DNA of 64,000 bases from JAKZVK01 sp965237575 (GTDB lineage Bacteria > Acidobacteriota > Terriglobia > Bryobacterales > UBA6623): positions 2,294,001 to 2,358,000 of the forward strand of contig CBDEGI010000004.1 of assembly GCA_965237575.1 (NCBI GenBank), in the 5' to 3' direction. This document shows positions 18,435 through 27,416 of this stretch, piece by piece; within the stretch, counting starts at the first letter, position 1, and every line of letters begins with the position of its first letter. The notes beneath the pieces were generated by a model that saw only the letters and a list, made by a program, of their open reading frames with translations, was not told where the DNA came from and ran no database searches. The position numbers were made by a program, and so were the translations under genes.

Positions 18435-21400
18435 CTACCACTCGATCCGGAGCTTCATCTGGAACTTCCGCGAGGCGTGTTTTTCCGCGCGCCAGTCCTG
18501 GATTCCCCCAAAGAGTTCCCCCGCGCCCGGTGTTGAAATATTGGTGCGGGGAACCCGGAAATGGGGATGGTTGAACATATTCGAGGCGGCCATCGTAAAG
18601 ACGACCCCCACCCGCTCACCAACGTTGAAACGCTTGGCCAGACTCATGTGCTGAACGTTCATCCCGGGTGCAACGAGAACATTCGGGCCACTGTTACCAA
18701 AGCGGCCTGCAGGTGGTGCGGCAAAACAGGATGGGTCGAACCAGCGCTCCACAGTTGGGTTGCTTATGTTTCCGTCACAAATTCGATCGGGAAGCCCTCC
18801 AAACGAGTTCGTGTTGGACGGGTCTGAGCCGGAAAAACTGGGCGAAAAGTGCTGTCCGCTCTGGAAATAGCTGACGCTCGTGACCTTCCATCCTCCCGCA
18901 AGAGCCTCCACCACGGGCGCTGCATCCGGCAAAAAGCGGCGCCCTCTGCCCCACGGCAACTCAATCTGAGCCGTAACCACCGCACGATGCCGCGCGATAT
19001 AGTTGTCGTAACTCCAGTGACTGGTCACGTCATATGGATTTTCGGTGTTCAACCAATTGTGACGGTTCGAGGCCAGGGTATAGTGAACGTCGAAAGCGAT
19101 GGCTCCCACTCTTCTCTTAGCCTGTAACTGCATGGAGTTGTAGTCGGAGGAGCCATCGTTTCTGAGAACGGAGGCGTTCACGAACTGGGGGTGGGGTCGC
19201 CGGCCGGTAGTGAACGGCGTCAGGCTGGGAGTGGGCTTGTTGGTGTTCACACTATAGTTCAACCCCCGGCCGCGGGTGCCCACGTAGGACGCTCGCAATC
19301 CGATGTCCTTAACCTGTTTTTCGACGCTCAGATTGAACTGGTGGCTCACACCATGGGACGTATCCGCAGGATAGCCTGTGACGCTTTGAGACGGAATCGA
19401 TGCGGTAGCTACGTCCCCCGGAAAGGGATTGGGGAAGGCAAAGAGTGGCTGTCCGTTGACGATGTCGTTGAAGTAGGTCTCACCGATCTCAAAGGGTCCC
19501 GTTTTCTGCACTCGACTGAAATAACCCAGTCGCTCAGTAAAGGTCCCGTAGCCACCGCGAATCACCAAATCGCCGGCCAGGCGGTAAGCGAGGCCGATGC
19601 GAGGACGGAAATTTGATAAGGAAGCATTGGGTACGACCTCGCCCGTCACGAGATTGATGTTTTGCGGGTAGAGCGGGCTAACGGCTGACTCGGTTCCAGA
19701 GGGAATGGTGACATTGCCCGAGGCTGGATCCCAAGCATACTGCAGGCCATCTTTAATGGTGTCCGAACTGAAGTAGTCCAAGCGCAGGCCATAATCGAGA
19801 GTCAACTTTTGCGTCACTTTGAAGGTGTCCATTACGAACAGGCCCAGTTCGAGCGCCTCCATCTCGCGGGGGACGAGGACATCCAAACGGCGGCTCTCAT
19901 TGGGCAGTCCGAGCAAGAAATCGCCAAAGGGTTGGTCAGTGAAGTTGCCATTAAAGTTGAACCTGCCATAGGTGCCTTCCTGAGCCCGGGCATCGAAGTC
20001 GTTATACTTATACAGCTGAAAACCGACCTTCCAAACATGGCGCCCCTGGGTCCAGGTCAGTGCGTCATTCCAGGAGAAGTCGAAATGATCGTCGCGGATG
20101 CCGCCGGGTATGGTCCTGAGGCGAGAGATCCCGCTGATATCCATTCTGGGAAACCCCTGTTCGCTGAGGCCCTTGGGATTCACCCCCTGCAGACCAATCG
20201 CCGCGACCGCGTCATCTCCTAAGGGCGGAGTGTGACCGTCCACTGTATCACCATCGAGCATATAATTGCCGTTCCAGCCGAAGGTGAAGCTGTTCACAAC
20301 CGACGGCGAAAAGATGTGCGTGTCTGTAATGACTCCCTTGGAATAACTGCGCCGTCTGGTCCAGGAAAAGGCGGGCAACTGGCGCGCCAACACGTAAGGA
20401 ACCTTGTTCCGGATGTACCGGAAGAAGATCGAGTTCTTCTGCGTCAGGTTGTGGTCCACACGAAACTGGATCATGTCCGTCCGGAACTTGTCGCTCGGCC
20501 AAGGGAAATCGAACCCGAAGTTGTTTGTAAGCAAATCCGGCCCCCCTTGGTTGGCTTCGGGAATATAGAGATCCTGTGTTTGCAGCGAAGTCGGGTTGAG
20601 ACGGTCTGACGGCATCATGTTGTTGGGGAAGGGCGTGTCCGTCAAGGGATCCATGAGGGGATCGGAAAACTGAGAAAAATCGCCCCGCCGCATTTGCGAT
20701 GTAGGTACGTTCGCATTTTTGAAGGAGCCGGCCGGAAACCGCTCAGAGAAGTATGCACCATAGAAAAAAGTCTTGTCTTTGACAATCGGGCCGGACCCTT
20801 CCGCCTGCCACTCGTGGAACAAGAAGGGTGTTCTCACCGGGTCGAAAAATTCGCGGGCATTGAGCGCCGAGTTCACATGCTTGTACCAGAGCGATCCGTG
20901 GAACTGGTTGTTGCCGCTTTTGGAAATCGTGTTGTAGCTGGCCACGCGTGACTGATCGGCGGTGTTGTTGACCGTTACCACCTGGACTTCTTCGTACATG
21001 TTGACGTTGGCTCCCTGAGGGCCGGTACGGTCATTTTGTATGCCATCGTACATTTGAGTGATCTGAAGGTTCTTCTGTCCGGCCATCGAAACGACCCAGC
21101 CATCACCCTGGACTCCCGGTAAGGTGGCCAACATGGAAAGAGGTCCCGGATAGGTGTCGACCAGGGGGATATCCTTGTACGTCTCCCCCTTGAATCCAGT
21201 GATAATCGATCCTCCCTCCGTGGCGATCACCTCCGCCCCGGCTTCCACGGTGATTTCCTGCGTGGTCTCGCCGATCTCAAGAACCACATCAATTCGTCGA
21301 AGCTGGGCGCTATCAAGGGTGATGTTGTCGGCCACAAACGTCTTAAAGCCGTCCAGCCCGGCGCTGAGACGATAGCTTCCAGATTTCAAGTCCGGCGCCT

Positions 21401-21611
21401 CGAAGTTCCCATCCCCACTCGACTCCACAGTCCTGCTGAGGTTGGTCGTCACTTCCGTGACGGTCACCTCCACACCAGGTATGACAGCTCCTGACTGATC
21501 CGTCACCGTGCCACGAATCGTCGAGAACGTGGTTTGGGCCTGGACAACCCCGCAGGCTAGAACTGTCACCAACATCGCTACATAAACATTCGAGAAGCGC
21601 TTCGCGTACAT
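18435..21611 (-). CDS. TonB-dependent receptor, Oar-like with carboxypeptidase-regulatory domain
   Basis: 1058 residues from ATG 21611. Signal peptide (FSNVYVAMLVTVLACGVVQAQ), then a carboxypeptidase regulatory-like beta-sandwich (TIRGTVTDQSGAVIPGVEVTV, GFKTFVADNITL), a plug region (LATLPGVQGDGWVVSMAGQ) and a long outer-membrane barrel. The barrel has the acidobacterial Oar pattern (NQFHGSLWYKHVNSALNAREFF, FFYGAYFSERFPAGS, RRSYSKGVITDTHIFSPSVVNSFTFGWN, NVGERVGVVFTMAASNMFNHPHF). It ends in an aromatic-rich strand (FQMKLRIEW). Likely imports or binds large substrates together with the CRTAC1, TPR and hydrolase neighbours. The start region is a tandem duplication, so ATG 21629 is an equally good start. 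Confidence 0.9.
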   Translation of the reverse strand: MYAKRFSNVYVAMLVTVLACGVVQAQTTFSTIRGTVTDQSGAVIPGVEVTVTEVTTNLSRTVESSGDGNFEAPDLKSGSYRLSAGLDGFKTFVADNITLDSAQLRRIDVVLEIGETTQEITVEAGAEVIATEGGSIITGFKGETYKDIPLVDTYPGPLSMLATLPGVQGDGWVVSMAGQKNLQITQMYDGIQNDRTGPQGANVNMYEEVQVVTVNNTADQSRVASYNTISKSGNNQFHGSLWYKHVNSALNAREFFDPVRTPFLFHEWQAEGSGPIVKDKTFFYGAYFSERFPAGSFKNANVPTSQMRRGDFSQFSDPLMDPLTDTPFPNNMMPSDRLNPTSLQTQDLYIPEANQGGPDLLTNNFGFDFPWPSDKFRTDMIQFRVDHNLTQKNSIFFRYIRNKVPYVLARQLPAFSWTRRRSYSKGVITDTHIFSPSVVNSFTFGWNGNYMLDGDTVDGHTPPLGDDAVAAIGLQGVNPKGLSEQGFPRMDISGISRLRTIPGGIRDDHFDFSWNDALTWTQGRHVWKVGFQLYKYNDFDARAQEGTYGRFNFNGNFTDQPFGDFLLGLPNESRRLDVLVPREMEALELGLFVMDTFKVTQKLTLDYGLRLDYFSSDTIKDGLQYAWDPASGNVTIPSGTESAVSPLYPQNINLVTGEVVPNASLSNFRPRIGLAYRLAGDLVIRGGYGTFTERLGYFSRVQKTGPFEIGETYFNDIVNGQPLFAFPNPFPGDVATASIPSQSVTGYPADTSHGVSHQFNLSVEKQVKDIGLRASYVGTRGRGLNYSVNTNKPTPSLTPFTTGRRPHPQFVNASVLRNDGSSDYNSMQLQAKRRVGAIAFDVHYTLASNRHNWLNTENPYDVTSHWSYDNYIARHRAVVTAQIELPWGRGRRFLPDAAPVVEALAGGWKVTSVSYFQSGQHFSPSFSGSDPSNTNSFGGLPDRICDGNISNPTVERWFDPSCFAAPPAGRFGNSGPNVLVAPGMNVQHMSLAKRFNVGERVGVVFTMAASNMFNHPHFRVPRTNISTPGAGELFGGIQDWRAEKHASRKFQMKLRIEW

Positions 21612-21641
21612 GCTTGACCCCTTGTACATGCTTGACCCCTT
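21606..21641. repeat. 18-bp tandem duplication of a ribosome site plus start codon
   Basis: Two perfect, adjacent copies of an 18-bp unit (21606-21623 and 21624-21641). On the minus strand each reads AAGGGGTCAAGCATGTAC, i.e. a Shine-Dalgarno-like AAGGGG, a 6-nt spacer and ATG. The TonB receptor therefore has two consecutive in-frame starts, and slippage could change their number. Confidence 0.9.
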
Positions 21642-21833
21642 TTCGAGCCTACGGCTCGGACACAATCCGCCAGTTCGGCTAGCACGTTGATAACACAACG
21701 GTAGGCTGGAAGTCAAGTGAAAACTGGAGAAAACTGGAGTGAAAACTGGAGACCCAAAGATCGGCGCCGTCCGTGGCTCGAGAGCTTCGGAGGATGCTCG
21801 GCGCTGTAACCCGTATATCTGACTTTGTTTCAA

Positions 21834-22283
21834 TCACTTACAGAAAAACACGGGCCCTGCTCTGAGGGGGGGCCGGCAAGAGATTTGTCAGGTAACGAAA
21901 GCCCATCGAGTGACGGGATTTGGCGGCATGCTGTCACGCTACCATCCCAAGCTGAGTGCGGCTGTGCATCGGTGGGTGCGGGTCACGGCTTTCCTGGGCC
22001 GCACCTGAGGCAAAGGTGACACGGAACCTGGAGGTTGTCGCGGACGTTGTCCGGGCGCGACTGCTGGACAAATCGCAGACCGCCGCGTCCTCCCCTTTTG
22101 GGCGGGAGGTGCCCGTCAACTAGAGGAGTTTTGCCAATCGTTGTCCGACGCGCCGTGGCCGTTGAGCTCGCCCCGCGGCGAACACCGGATCCCGTACCAG
22201 GTCAAGCAAAATTGACCGATCGATATCCGTCTCCTTCAACTACACCGCGTACAGGCCAAGAGGGGCGGTGCTCCCTTCCGGAT
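21834..22283. other. Intergenic region, no gene seen
   Basis: Roughly 450 bp between the cytochrome gene stop and the region upstream of the TonB gene. I see no coding frame with a start site. Just below it, at 21718-21755, GAAAACTGGA is repeated three times. Confidence 0.4.
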
Positions 22284-23492
22284 TCACTCCGCCTTCAGCC
22301 GGTTGAGAACTCTTTGCGTCGCCTCAGGGTAGATGGCAATCATGTGGTTTCGATAGCTCTGAGCAAAAATGTCCGTATCTGAGGCAATCGTGATCACCTT
22401 GCTTCTCTGATTGGGCATGTGGCACCCAATGCAATGCTCCTGCAACGAAGAACCGACTTCCCTGACGAGTGCACACTCCCGCGGCCCATGACATTGCGTG
22501 CACTTCTGGGCGAACCGGAGCAGCTCTCTCTCTTCCTTGTGCACACTGTGGCAAGTCGAGCATGACATGTCGTCGCTGGCCGCAAAGCATCGACTAAGCC
22601 GAAGCAATCCCACTTGGTTGCCGTGTACATCGGGCCGGTCGTCTTTGCTGACGGGGTCCGTCTCTAGATACTCCGACAGCGGCTCACCCGGCCGGTGTGA
22701 AAAGGGTGGTCTTATTGACGTACCCGCGCCGGAGTGACAAAGGCCACATTGGTCGAGCTTCCGTTCCCGGGGAAACTGCTTAGGGTTGAGAATATACCTC
22801 CCAGCCGTTGCTTGGGAATTCGCTTTGTGAAACGCCACATGGGTACTGGCGGCGCCGTGACATTTCTCACAGGACAGACCCAGCAAGAATTTCCTGCCGT
22901 ATCGGACCTTGGAGCCGTCAAGCTCTGCCCGAAACAGAGTAGCATGGCACTCCAGGCATCTGGGTGAGATGAAACGATCAAAAACAATCTGTCCATCTAT
23001 CATCCCTGGACTGTTCGCCCACCTATCACCTGCCTTGAGATAGGAAACCGGTAACTGGTAAAGCAGGCCGTCCTTCCAATACAAGTAGCTTTGTCCCTTC
23101 CTGCCGGATCCTATGACCAGATCAAAGCGTTCCCTTCTCGACCCGTGAAGTGATTCCGCACTCTGAAAAGCGGTCTGGTAAAAGCCGTCTTTTCGCCTTC
23201 CCATTTCAAAGTAGACGTTTGGATTTCCTGTCCTCAAGATATTTCGCCCGTATGCAAAACTCCCTCTGATCGAGTGTTCGTCGGCTGTCTGCGAGGTTTT
23301 GAAATGAGCGGTCTGCACAGAAGTGTCATAGATCTCCTGGTGGCAGGGTTGGCAGGACTGCGGCCCAGCAAAATGAGGTTTGTCGTCGGGCCTGTCGGCT
23401 GCTACAAGGACAGAAAAGGAGACGAGAACTCCCAGAATCCAGATTACCGCCAATGGTGCCTTCTGAGAAGCGCTCAGGGGTTGCGGGGTCAT
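22284..23492 (-). CDS. Seven-heme c-type cytochrome (cytochrome c-554-like)
   Basis: 402 residues with a signal/anchor segment (APLAVIWILGVLVSFSVLVA). Seven CxxCH heme sites: CQPCH, CLECH, CEKCH, CGLCH, CSTCH, CTQCH and CIGCH. The first block FAGPQSCQPCHQEIYDTSVQTAHFKTS is typical of cytochrome c-554/multiheme periplasmic cytochromes. Periplasmic electron carrier. It lies 13 bp after the dimethylformamidase-like gene in a minus-strand operon-like run, so electron transfer may be linked to whatever the cluster breaks down. Confidence 0.87.
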   Translation of the reverse strand: MTPQPLSASQKAPLAVIWILGVLVSFSVLVAADRPDDKPHFAGPQSCQPCHQEIYDTSVQTAHFKTSQTADEHSIRGSFAYGRNILRTGNPNVYFEMGRRKDGFYQTAFQSAESLHGSRRERFDLVIGSGRKGQSYLYWKDGLLYQLPVSYLKAGDRWANSPGMIDGQIVFDRFISPRCLECHATLFRAELDGSKVRYGRKFLLGLSCEKCHGAASTHVAFHKANSQATAGRYILNPKQFPRERKLDQCGLCHSGAGTSIRPPFSHRPGEPLSEYLETDPVSKDDRPDVHGNQVGLLRLSRCFAASDDMSCSTCHSVHKEERELLRFAQKCTQCHGPRECALVREVGSSLQEHCIGCHMPNQRSKVITIASDTDIFAQSYRNHMIAIYPEATQRVLNRLKAE

Positions 23493-23505
23493 CCAACGTC
23501 CAGGA

Positions 23506-25014
23506 TCAACTTCTGGGCGAATCTCGGATCATGCGACCCAAGACGTTCGCTGTAATCATCTGCTGTTGTGGGTTCACGCCGAAAGTCCCCGCCCGGCTTC
23601 CGGTTCGAGCGGGTATGTGGCCCGGTGGCTGCGACAGTCCCTCGGGCCACCAGATTGTCCCTGCATTGAAGACCCAATTGCCCTCGGAACATGGGTAGAC
23701 AACCGCCCTATGTTCGCGCTCCTCGCCCTCCGCGCTTGTTGGGGGGTATATGGGACCAGACGCCACCACCTGGAGGCCAGGGAGATCGGCCAATGGGGGA
23801 CCGTGATATTCCCAGCCAATGACGGCGGGAATTCTATCCCCTGTCTTCAAGCCTGTGCCGTCATAAATCCAGTGCTTGGGTTGGGTGACAATCCAATCGC
23901 CGTAGCCCGATCCGTAGGACGTGGACCCCATCAAGGTCTCTTCGTCCTTAAACAATTTCGTTCGAGCGAAGGCACGACATGATGCGCGAGTCACGGAACT
24001 GTCGTAGAAGATGATTTCGTGATATACAGAGTTCCCCGAGAAAAAAGCAAAGCTTAATCCACCGTCGCGAGCTTTACGAGCGGCCTCGAACATTGCCCGG
24101 GACCAGTACTCGTCATGACCGACGGAGACAAATACCTTGCTTAGATCTAAGATCGTAGGATCCAAATGCAAATCCAAGTTCGAACAGTACGTCACATCGT
24201 AACCTTGCTGTTCCAGCCAGTAGGCCATGGGATGCTCCCAAAGCAAAAACTCCCCTGAGCCGGCCGACAGCGGCGCGTCCAGGACCTGGCAGTACTTGGC
24301 GTAGGGTCGGTCGAAACTGACTCGTACGTTCGGTCCCGTATACCAAACGTTGGGGGCGCCGTCGTCATAGAGGGAGTCGTTGCCGGGCCACTTATTGTAG
24401 GCCTGCCAGGTGAGATCGCTCACCTGGCACAGCAGATCGGACTTGCGATGTTCCTTGACCACGAAGATGATATAGCTTTGAACTCCCGCTGTCTCATCTC
24501 GCGTCAGTTTGCCAAGATAGACTCCGCTCGGCCAGTCTTTCGGAATGATCAGCCGTGTGCACTTTTCCCACCGGCACTCGCGCAGCCGCTCAGTGGTCAT
24601 CATGGGGACCGGCTGAGGTTCGCATTTGAAAGGCCCCAGCCGCACCATGTGTCGCCCTCCGGCGCCACCGTAATAGCCCATGCGGTAGACATCGATCAGC
24701 AAGCTGCCCGGTGGGTCCAGGCTCACCATGAAGTCGATACTGTCGCCCCGTAAAACACTGGTCTTCGAGGCGTAGCCCTCGATGGCGGACGAGCGAAGGC
24801 GGCGATTCAGGGGGTACGAGGCCAGCGTTCTCGGATCATCAAAGCGGTGATATTGCAGTTGCCATTCTACTGTCCCCGGCCTGCTGTTCTCCTCGAGAAC
24901 AAGGTTATCTTTCTGGGCGGCACGGCCAGGGGTGGTTCCGGCGCCAACCAGGGGCAACGCCGCCATTCCCGCCATGGATTTCAACAAGCCGCGGCGTCTC
25001 ATTCGATTCTTCAT
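23506..25014 (-). CDS. N,N-dimethylformamidase beta-subunit-like secreted protein
   Basis: 502 residues with a Tat-type start (NRMRRRGLLKSMAGMAALPLVGAG). The body follows the large-subunit dimethylformamidase C-terminal-like fold: IEGYASKTSVLRGDSIDFMVS, IDVYRMGYYGGAGGRHM, WPSGVYLGKLTRDETAGVQSYIIFVVKE, YDVTYCSNLDLHLDP, SVGHDEYWSRAMFEAARKARDGGLSFAFFSGNSVYHEI. The GHDEYWS block is the family hallmark. Family members are mostly uncharacterised; amide hydrolysis is possible but not shown. Overlaps the TPR gene upstream by 4 bp (ATGA), so the two are translationally coupled. Confidence 0.78.
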   Translation of the reverse strand: MKNRMRRRGLLKSMAGMAALPLVGAGTTPGRAAQKDNLVLEENSRPGTVEWQLQYHRFDDPRTLASYPLNRRLRSSAIEGYASKTSVLRGDSIDFMVSLDPPGSLLIDVYRMGYYGGAGGRHMVRLGPFKCEPQPVPMMTTERLRECRWEKCTRLIIPKDWPSGVYLGKLTRDETAGVQSYIIFVVKEHRKSDLLCQVSDLTWQAYNKWPGNDSLYDDGAPNVWYTGPNVRVSFDRPYAKYCQVLDAPLSAGSGEFLLWEHPMAYWLEQQGYDVTYCSNLDLHLDPTILDLSKVFVSVGHDEYWSRAMFEAARKARDGGLSFAFFSGNSVYHEIIFYDSSVTRASCRAFARTKLFKDEETLMGSTSYGSGYGDWIVTQPKHWIYDGTGLKTGDRIPAVIGWEYHGPPLADLPGLQVVASGPIYPPTSAEGEEREHRAVVYPCSEGNWVFNAGTIWWPEGLSQPPGHIPARTGSRAGTFGVNPQQQMITANVLGRMIRDSPRS

Positions 25015-26171
25015 CTGCCAAGTTCCTCTATAGACACGTTTACCGGACTGGCCTTGGGCCCTGCTTTGTCGCGGATGTTTCGAAGCAGTGACGGATCGAT
25101 TGGGGATCCCAAGTCGTTGGCTCTCAGCGCGTGCTCTAGCGCCGGGCCATATTTGCCCTGCTGGAAGAAAGCCTTGGCTAAGTGATGGTGAGCGTCACCA
25201 TTTTGGGGCTGCAAGTCCAGGGCCTTCAGGTAAGCCTCGATCGCCTTCGAGATATTGTTCTTTTGCTTATGGGTGAGACCGCTCTCGAACAAGATCTCCG
25301 ATCGGACTTTTTGAAAGTAGGGAGAGTGGGGGACGCTCTTCGTCTCCGGCAGTGTCAATCGTAATTCCGATAGCGCCCGATCCAACCACCCTTTGAGACG
25401 ATAAGCCTTTGCAAGTTTAAGATGCCCTTCGGGACGCAAGGGGTCCACCTCAACCGCTTTTCTGAATGCTTGAATTGCCTGATCAAGGGTTTTTTGCTCG
25501 AGGTAGATGGACCCCAGGGCCACGTGAACATCAGCATTCGCACCTTCTGAGCTTGCAGCAGTGTTCAATGCCCCTAGAGCTTCCTCCTCTCGTTTCAGGT
25601 CGAGATACGCTAAGCCGAGATAGTAATGTGCGGTCGTGAGCGTCGGGCTCAATTCCAGGGCCCGCCGGTTTTGCTGAATGGACAAGGCGGGATCACCCAA
25701 TTGGCGCTTTACTTCCCCAAGTAATGCGAGAACTTGGGGGATGTCGGGATTTGATTTGACAATGGTATCCAACTGTGTGTTCGCATCCTGCAGACGCTCA
25801 AAGTCGACATAGATTTTGGCAAGATAGAATCTGGCCCAGATTAACGTCGGATCCAGGGCCAGAGCTTGTCGCAGTTCAGCCTTTGCTTCGCCGAGCAACT
25901 CATATCGCCCCTGAACACGGTAGGCATAGCCCAAAAGCATGTGTGCTTCGGCCGATTGGGGGTCCGCGGCTACGGCTGTTTTGAACTGGTCAATTGCCTG
26001 CTCGAGCTGGCTTTCCCTGAGATGTTTTCCGCCGCGAGAGAGCGCTTGTCTAACAAGATGGCTTTTTGTGCGGCTCGCTTCTTCTTCGTGTGCGCCTAAA
26101 ACCGCGGGCATCAGCACAAGGAGGGTGAGACTTAGAGTCAGCAGCGGTTGCGCCATCAAGCTGATGGTCAT
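25011..26171 (-). CDS. Secreted TPR-repeat protein
   Basis: 386 residues. Signal peptide (PLLTLSLTLLVLMPAVLGAHEEE) followed by about nine tetratricopeptide repeats, e.g. DPQSAEAHMLLGYAYRVQGRY, NPDIPQVLALLGEVKRQLGDP, SPTLTTAHYYLGLAYLDLKRE, DPLRPEGHLKLAKAYRLKGWL and QPQNGDAHHHLAKAFFQQGKY. A scaffold for protein contacts in the periplasm or at the outer membrane. First gene of a minus-strand cluster (TPR, dimethylformamidase-like, cytochrome, TonB receptor, CRTAC1, CehA-like), a grouping typical of Acidobacteriota. Confidence 0.87.
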   Translation of the reverse strand: MTISLMAQPLLTLSLTLLVLMPAVLGAHEEEASRTKSHLVRQALSRGGKHLRESQLEQAIDQFKTAVAADPQSAEAHMLLGYAYRVQGRYELLGEAKAELRQALALDPTLIWARFYLAKIYVDFERLQDANTQLDTIVKSNPDIPQVLALLGEVKRQLGDPALSIQQNRRALELSPTLTTAHYYLGLAYLDLKREEEALGALNTAASSEGANADVHVALGSIYLEQKTLDQAIQAFRKAVEVDPLRPEGHLKLAKAYRLKGWLDRALSELRLTLPETKSVPHSPYFQKVRSEILFESGLTHKQKNNISKAIEAYLKALDLQPQNGDAHHHLAKAFFQQGKYGPALEHALRANDLGSPIDPSLLRNIRDKAGPKASPVNVSIEELGR

Positions 26172-26753
26172 TCTTGAAATCCCGTCCCGTGTGGGTGTCG
26201 AGCCGACAAGATGCCGGGACTAAGGTCTCGACAAGGGCGTCGGTCGACCGGCCGCGGAGGCCGTAGAAGCAATCTCTCTGCCACGTGGTCCCTACTTGCC
26301 GGAAAGATGCCCAGATTCTCTTTGATGCGCCCGGACGGCCATGACGAGGCGAAGATTCGAAGCATGATCGACACTCCTTCTCAATGCGCCAGGAACCGAG
26401 ATTCGCTCCACGCTCGAGGCCTGTCGTGTAGCGCCAACTTCCCGGCTCAGTACCTGCCGCAAACCATCCCTCAGCCGGTGCCGCGACATCGTCGCGCGGT
26501 CGTATTATACGACAGCTTGGGGGACAACCCGTGAGCCGCAAGCCATCCGGATCGTCGGCCGTAACCGACGGCACCAGGCGGAAACTCTTCGTGAGCCCGT
26601 CCACATCCGAGCTATGAGTTTCACGCGGACGTCCTCTCGATCCGCGGCGACCCTTGCGCCCTAGGCAGTCTTCATCCTGAAAAGGTCCTGTTTGACCTTG
26701 ATGTGCAAGTTCCTGCACGAATCGACTCGTTCGACCTCGTGTAGCATCACCGG
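26172..26753. other. Intergenic region, no gene seen
   Basis: About 580 bp upstream of the TPR gene. Several long frames run through it on both strands, but none has a ribosome site, family motif or normal composition. It must contain the promoter of the minus-strand cluster, but I cannot point to a clear -35/-10 pair. Confidence 0.4.
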
Positions 26754-27100
26754 TTACAAGGTGTTGACGTGGGCAATCAAGTCCGCTAATTGGTCGCCCG
26801 TAAGCCGAGGCCAAGCGATACCCTGTTCTTCCATGCGTCGGAGCATCGCGGGCCCATGAAGCCAGAGCGCCGCCGCCACGCGCTCGGGCGTGTACGCGGC
26901 GTTAGACTGCCACGCAGACGCGGCCCCTCCGTCGAACCTTCTCCATGGCAGGACACACAAGCTCTTGCCACGAGTAGAAATAGGCGAATAGATCCGCCAC
27001 TTCTTGTTCGGAAGGCTGAGGAATCCGCATGTTCCTCTTAGCCATCTCCTCCCACATTCTGGGCGCGTGATTCCATAGCAGAGCGGTAAACGAGGCGGGG
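26754..27100 (-). pseudogene. Cytochrome c pseudogene with several frameshifts
   Basis: Pieces in three frames read as one cytochrome: GLNPASFTALLWNHAPRMWEEM and PSEQEVADLFAYFYS, then LARACVSCHGEGSTEGPRLRG with the heme motif CVSCH, then NAAYTPERVAAALWLHGPAML, WPRLTGDQLADLIAHVNTL and a stop. The order and spacing match single-heme c-type cytochromes with a distal methionine (GPAM). Part of the region before the heme appears deleted. Not functional. Confidence 0.6.
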
Positions 27101-27156
27101 TTCAGGCCGCGGGAGGATAGAGGACTAGCATCCCGAGCGCAACCAGAACCGAGGCG

Positions 27157-27416
27157 CTATAGCTCGATCTGAAGGCCCGTCGAGAAGGTGTGAGTTCGAA
27201 AGTCTTCATGGCGGAAAAATCCCTCGCCGAATCCGTACCACCGCCATTCGGTGACCCACTTGATTCGGTCGACCATGGGCACGATCACCGACGCCCGAGG
27301 GACATAGTATCGTGTCGGCCGGCTCCCTGCGTTGATGGACAGGCCACCGCCCAGAGTCAGGCGGGCGCGCGCTATTTGGCTCAAGTCTTGCGATCGTGTG
27401 ACTCGGGAAGCGCTCG
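27157..27416 (-). pseudogene. C-terminal fragment of an outer-membrane beta-barrel protein
   Basis: Reads RARLTLGGGLSINAGSRPTR, then YVPRASVIVPMVDRIKWVTEWRWYGFGEGFF and a terminal THTFSTGLQIEL. Alternating aromatic strands and the final strand are like the barrel endings of acidobacterial surface proteins. Only the last 80 or so residues are left, and the 5' part is replaced by the ThuA-domain gene that ends at 27417. Confidence 0.4.

Noticed and set aside
26050..26814. 254-codon minus-strand frame upstream of the TPR gene
   Set aside because: Overlaps the true TPR start in another frame and has no family resemblance.
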